A stretch of DNA of 64,000 bases. Origin: Sinorhizobium fredii. GTDB taxonomy: Bacteria; Pseudomonadota; Alphaproteobacteria; Rhizobiales; Rhizobiaceae. This document shows, in pieces, positions 63,972 through 64,000 of this stretch. Both the position numbers and the translations under genes were made by a program. The notes beneath the pieces are model-generated. The model saw only the letters and a program-made list of their open reading frames with translations, ran no database searches and was not told where the DNA came from. The number at the start of each line of letters is the position of its first letter. The first letter of the stretch is position 1. The DNA lies in assembly GCF_002944405.1 (NCBI RefSeq), contig NZ_CP024307.1, positions 2,748,501 through 2,812,500 of the forward strand. The letters run 5' to 3'.

Positions 63972-64000
63972 ATGATCCGCGCCTCCGATCTCTCCGCCCG
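63972..64000 (+). CDS. hmuV: Start of heme ABC transporter ATPase HmuV (partial)
   Basis: Six bases after the hmuU stop an ATG opens a frame MIRASDLSAR that runs off the window. Position in the operon and the opening residues fit HmuV, the ATPase of the heme importer. Confidence 0.65.

Overview
This is 64 kb of GC-rich, gene-dense DNA from an alphaproteobacterium of the Rhizobiaceae, most likely Sinorhizobium/Ensifer. The evidence is the chvE-gguABC sugar-transport operon with a divergent gbpR-type regulator, the idhA, rhizobial hmuPSTU heme-uptake and puuE-uraD-allA-uraH purine genes, Rhizobiaceae-type intergenic palindromic elements, and strong third-position GC. As I recall the S. meliloti literature, the L-arabinose (chvE-like) operon, idhA and the single tRNA-Arg(CCG) gene lie on the megaplasmid pSymB, while the hmu heme genes are chromosomal. 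Here they lie within about 45 kb of each other. That fits a relative that keeps the ancestral chromosomal arrangement, or a rearranged replicon.

Layout. 0-7 kb: the end of an unidentified gene; lldD (L-lactate dehydrogenase); a minus-strand ureide operon (DUF1045 protein, puuE, uraD, a 26-codon bridge ORF, allA, uraH); then an FAD oxidoreductase divergent from mnmD, which together look like the two halves of MnmC. 7-14.6 kb: a baeRF-type protein, a DEAD-box RNA helicase with a long leader, an EamA exporter, a GyrI-like protein, and a three-gene ATP-grasp / alpha-E / transglutaminase operon of unknown product. 14.6-26.8 kb: sugar-acid catabolism and transport (IlvD/EDD-type dehydratase, semialdehyde dehydrogenase, gguC, gguB, gguA, chvE) with divergent gbpR, then a J-domain-like protein, a small membrane protein and idhA. 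27-34.4 kb: an MHYT-GGDEF-EAL protein, then a ROK repressor divergent from a xylFHG-type ABC transporter with a clear palindromic operator.

34.5-37.6 kb: tRNA-Arg(CCG), followed by a scarred accessory stretch holding an IS481-type transposase remnant, a small monooxygenase-fold gene, a DUF488 gene fragment and a LysR/EamA pair, ending at an intact DUF488 gene. 37.6-41.6 kb: DUF488, an EF-hand protein, a PLP decarboxylase and a frameshifted BBE-type flavin oxidase. 41.8-47.7 kb: a seven-gene cassette that should make a C-methylated, possibly O-methylated and acylated 6-deoxy sugar from CDP-glucose (rfbF, rfbG, C-methyltransferase, CmcI-type methyltransferase, reductase, acyltransferase, 3,5-epimerase). 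48-54.3 kb: a peptide ABC transporter operon that begins with an M19 dipeptidase.

54.6-58.9 kb: a lipoprotein hydrolase, a TetR-SMR efflux pair with a palindromic operator, a truncated globin, DUF423, an IsdG-like protein and DUF2325. 59-64 kb: tonB plus a secreted protein of unknown function, divergent from hmuP-hmuS-hmuT-hmuU-hmuV; hmuV runs off the end of the window.

The main themes are uptake of sugars, peptides and heme, each transporter next to its regulator or first catabolic enzymes, plus ureide nitrogen salvage and cell-surface sugar synthesis. All identifications rest on reading the sequence and recalling family motifs; no database search was run.
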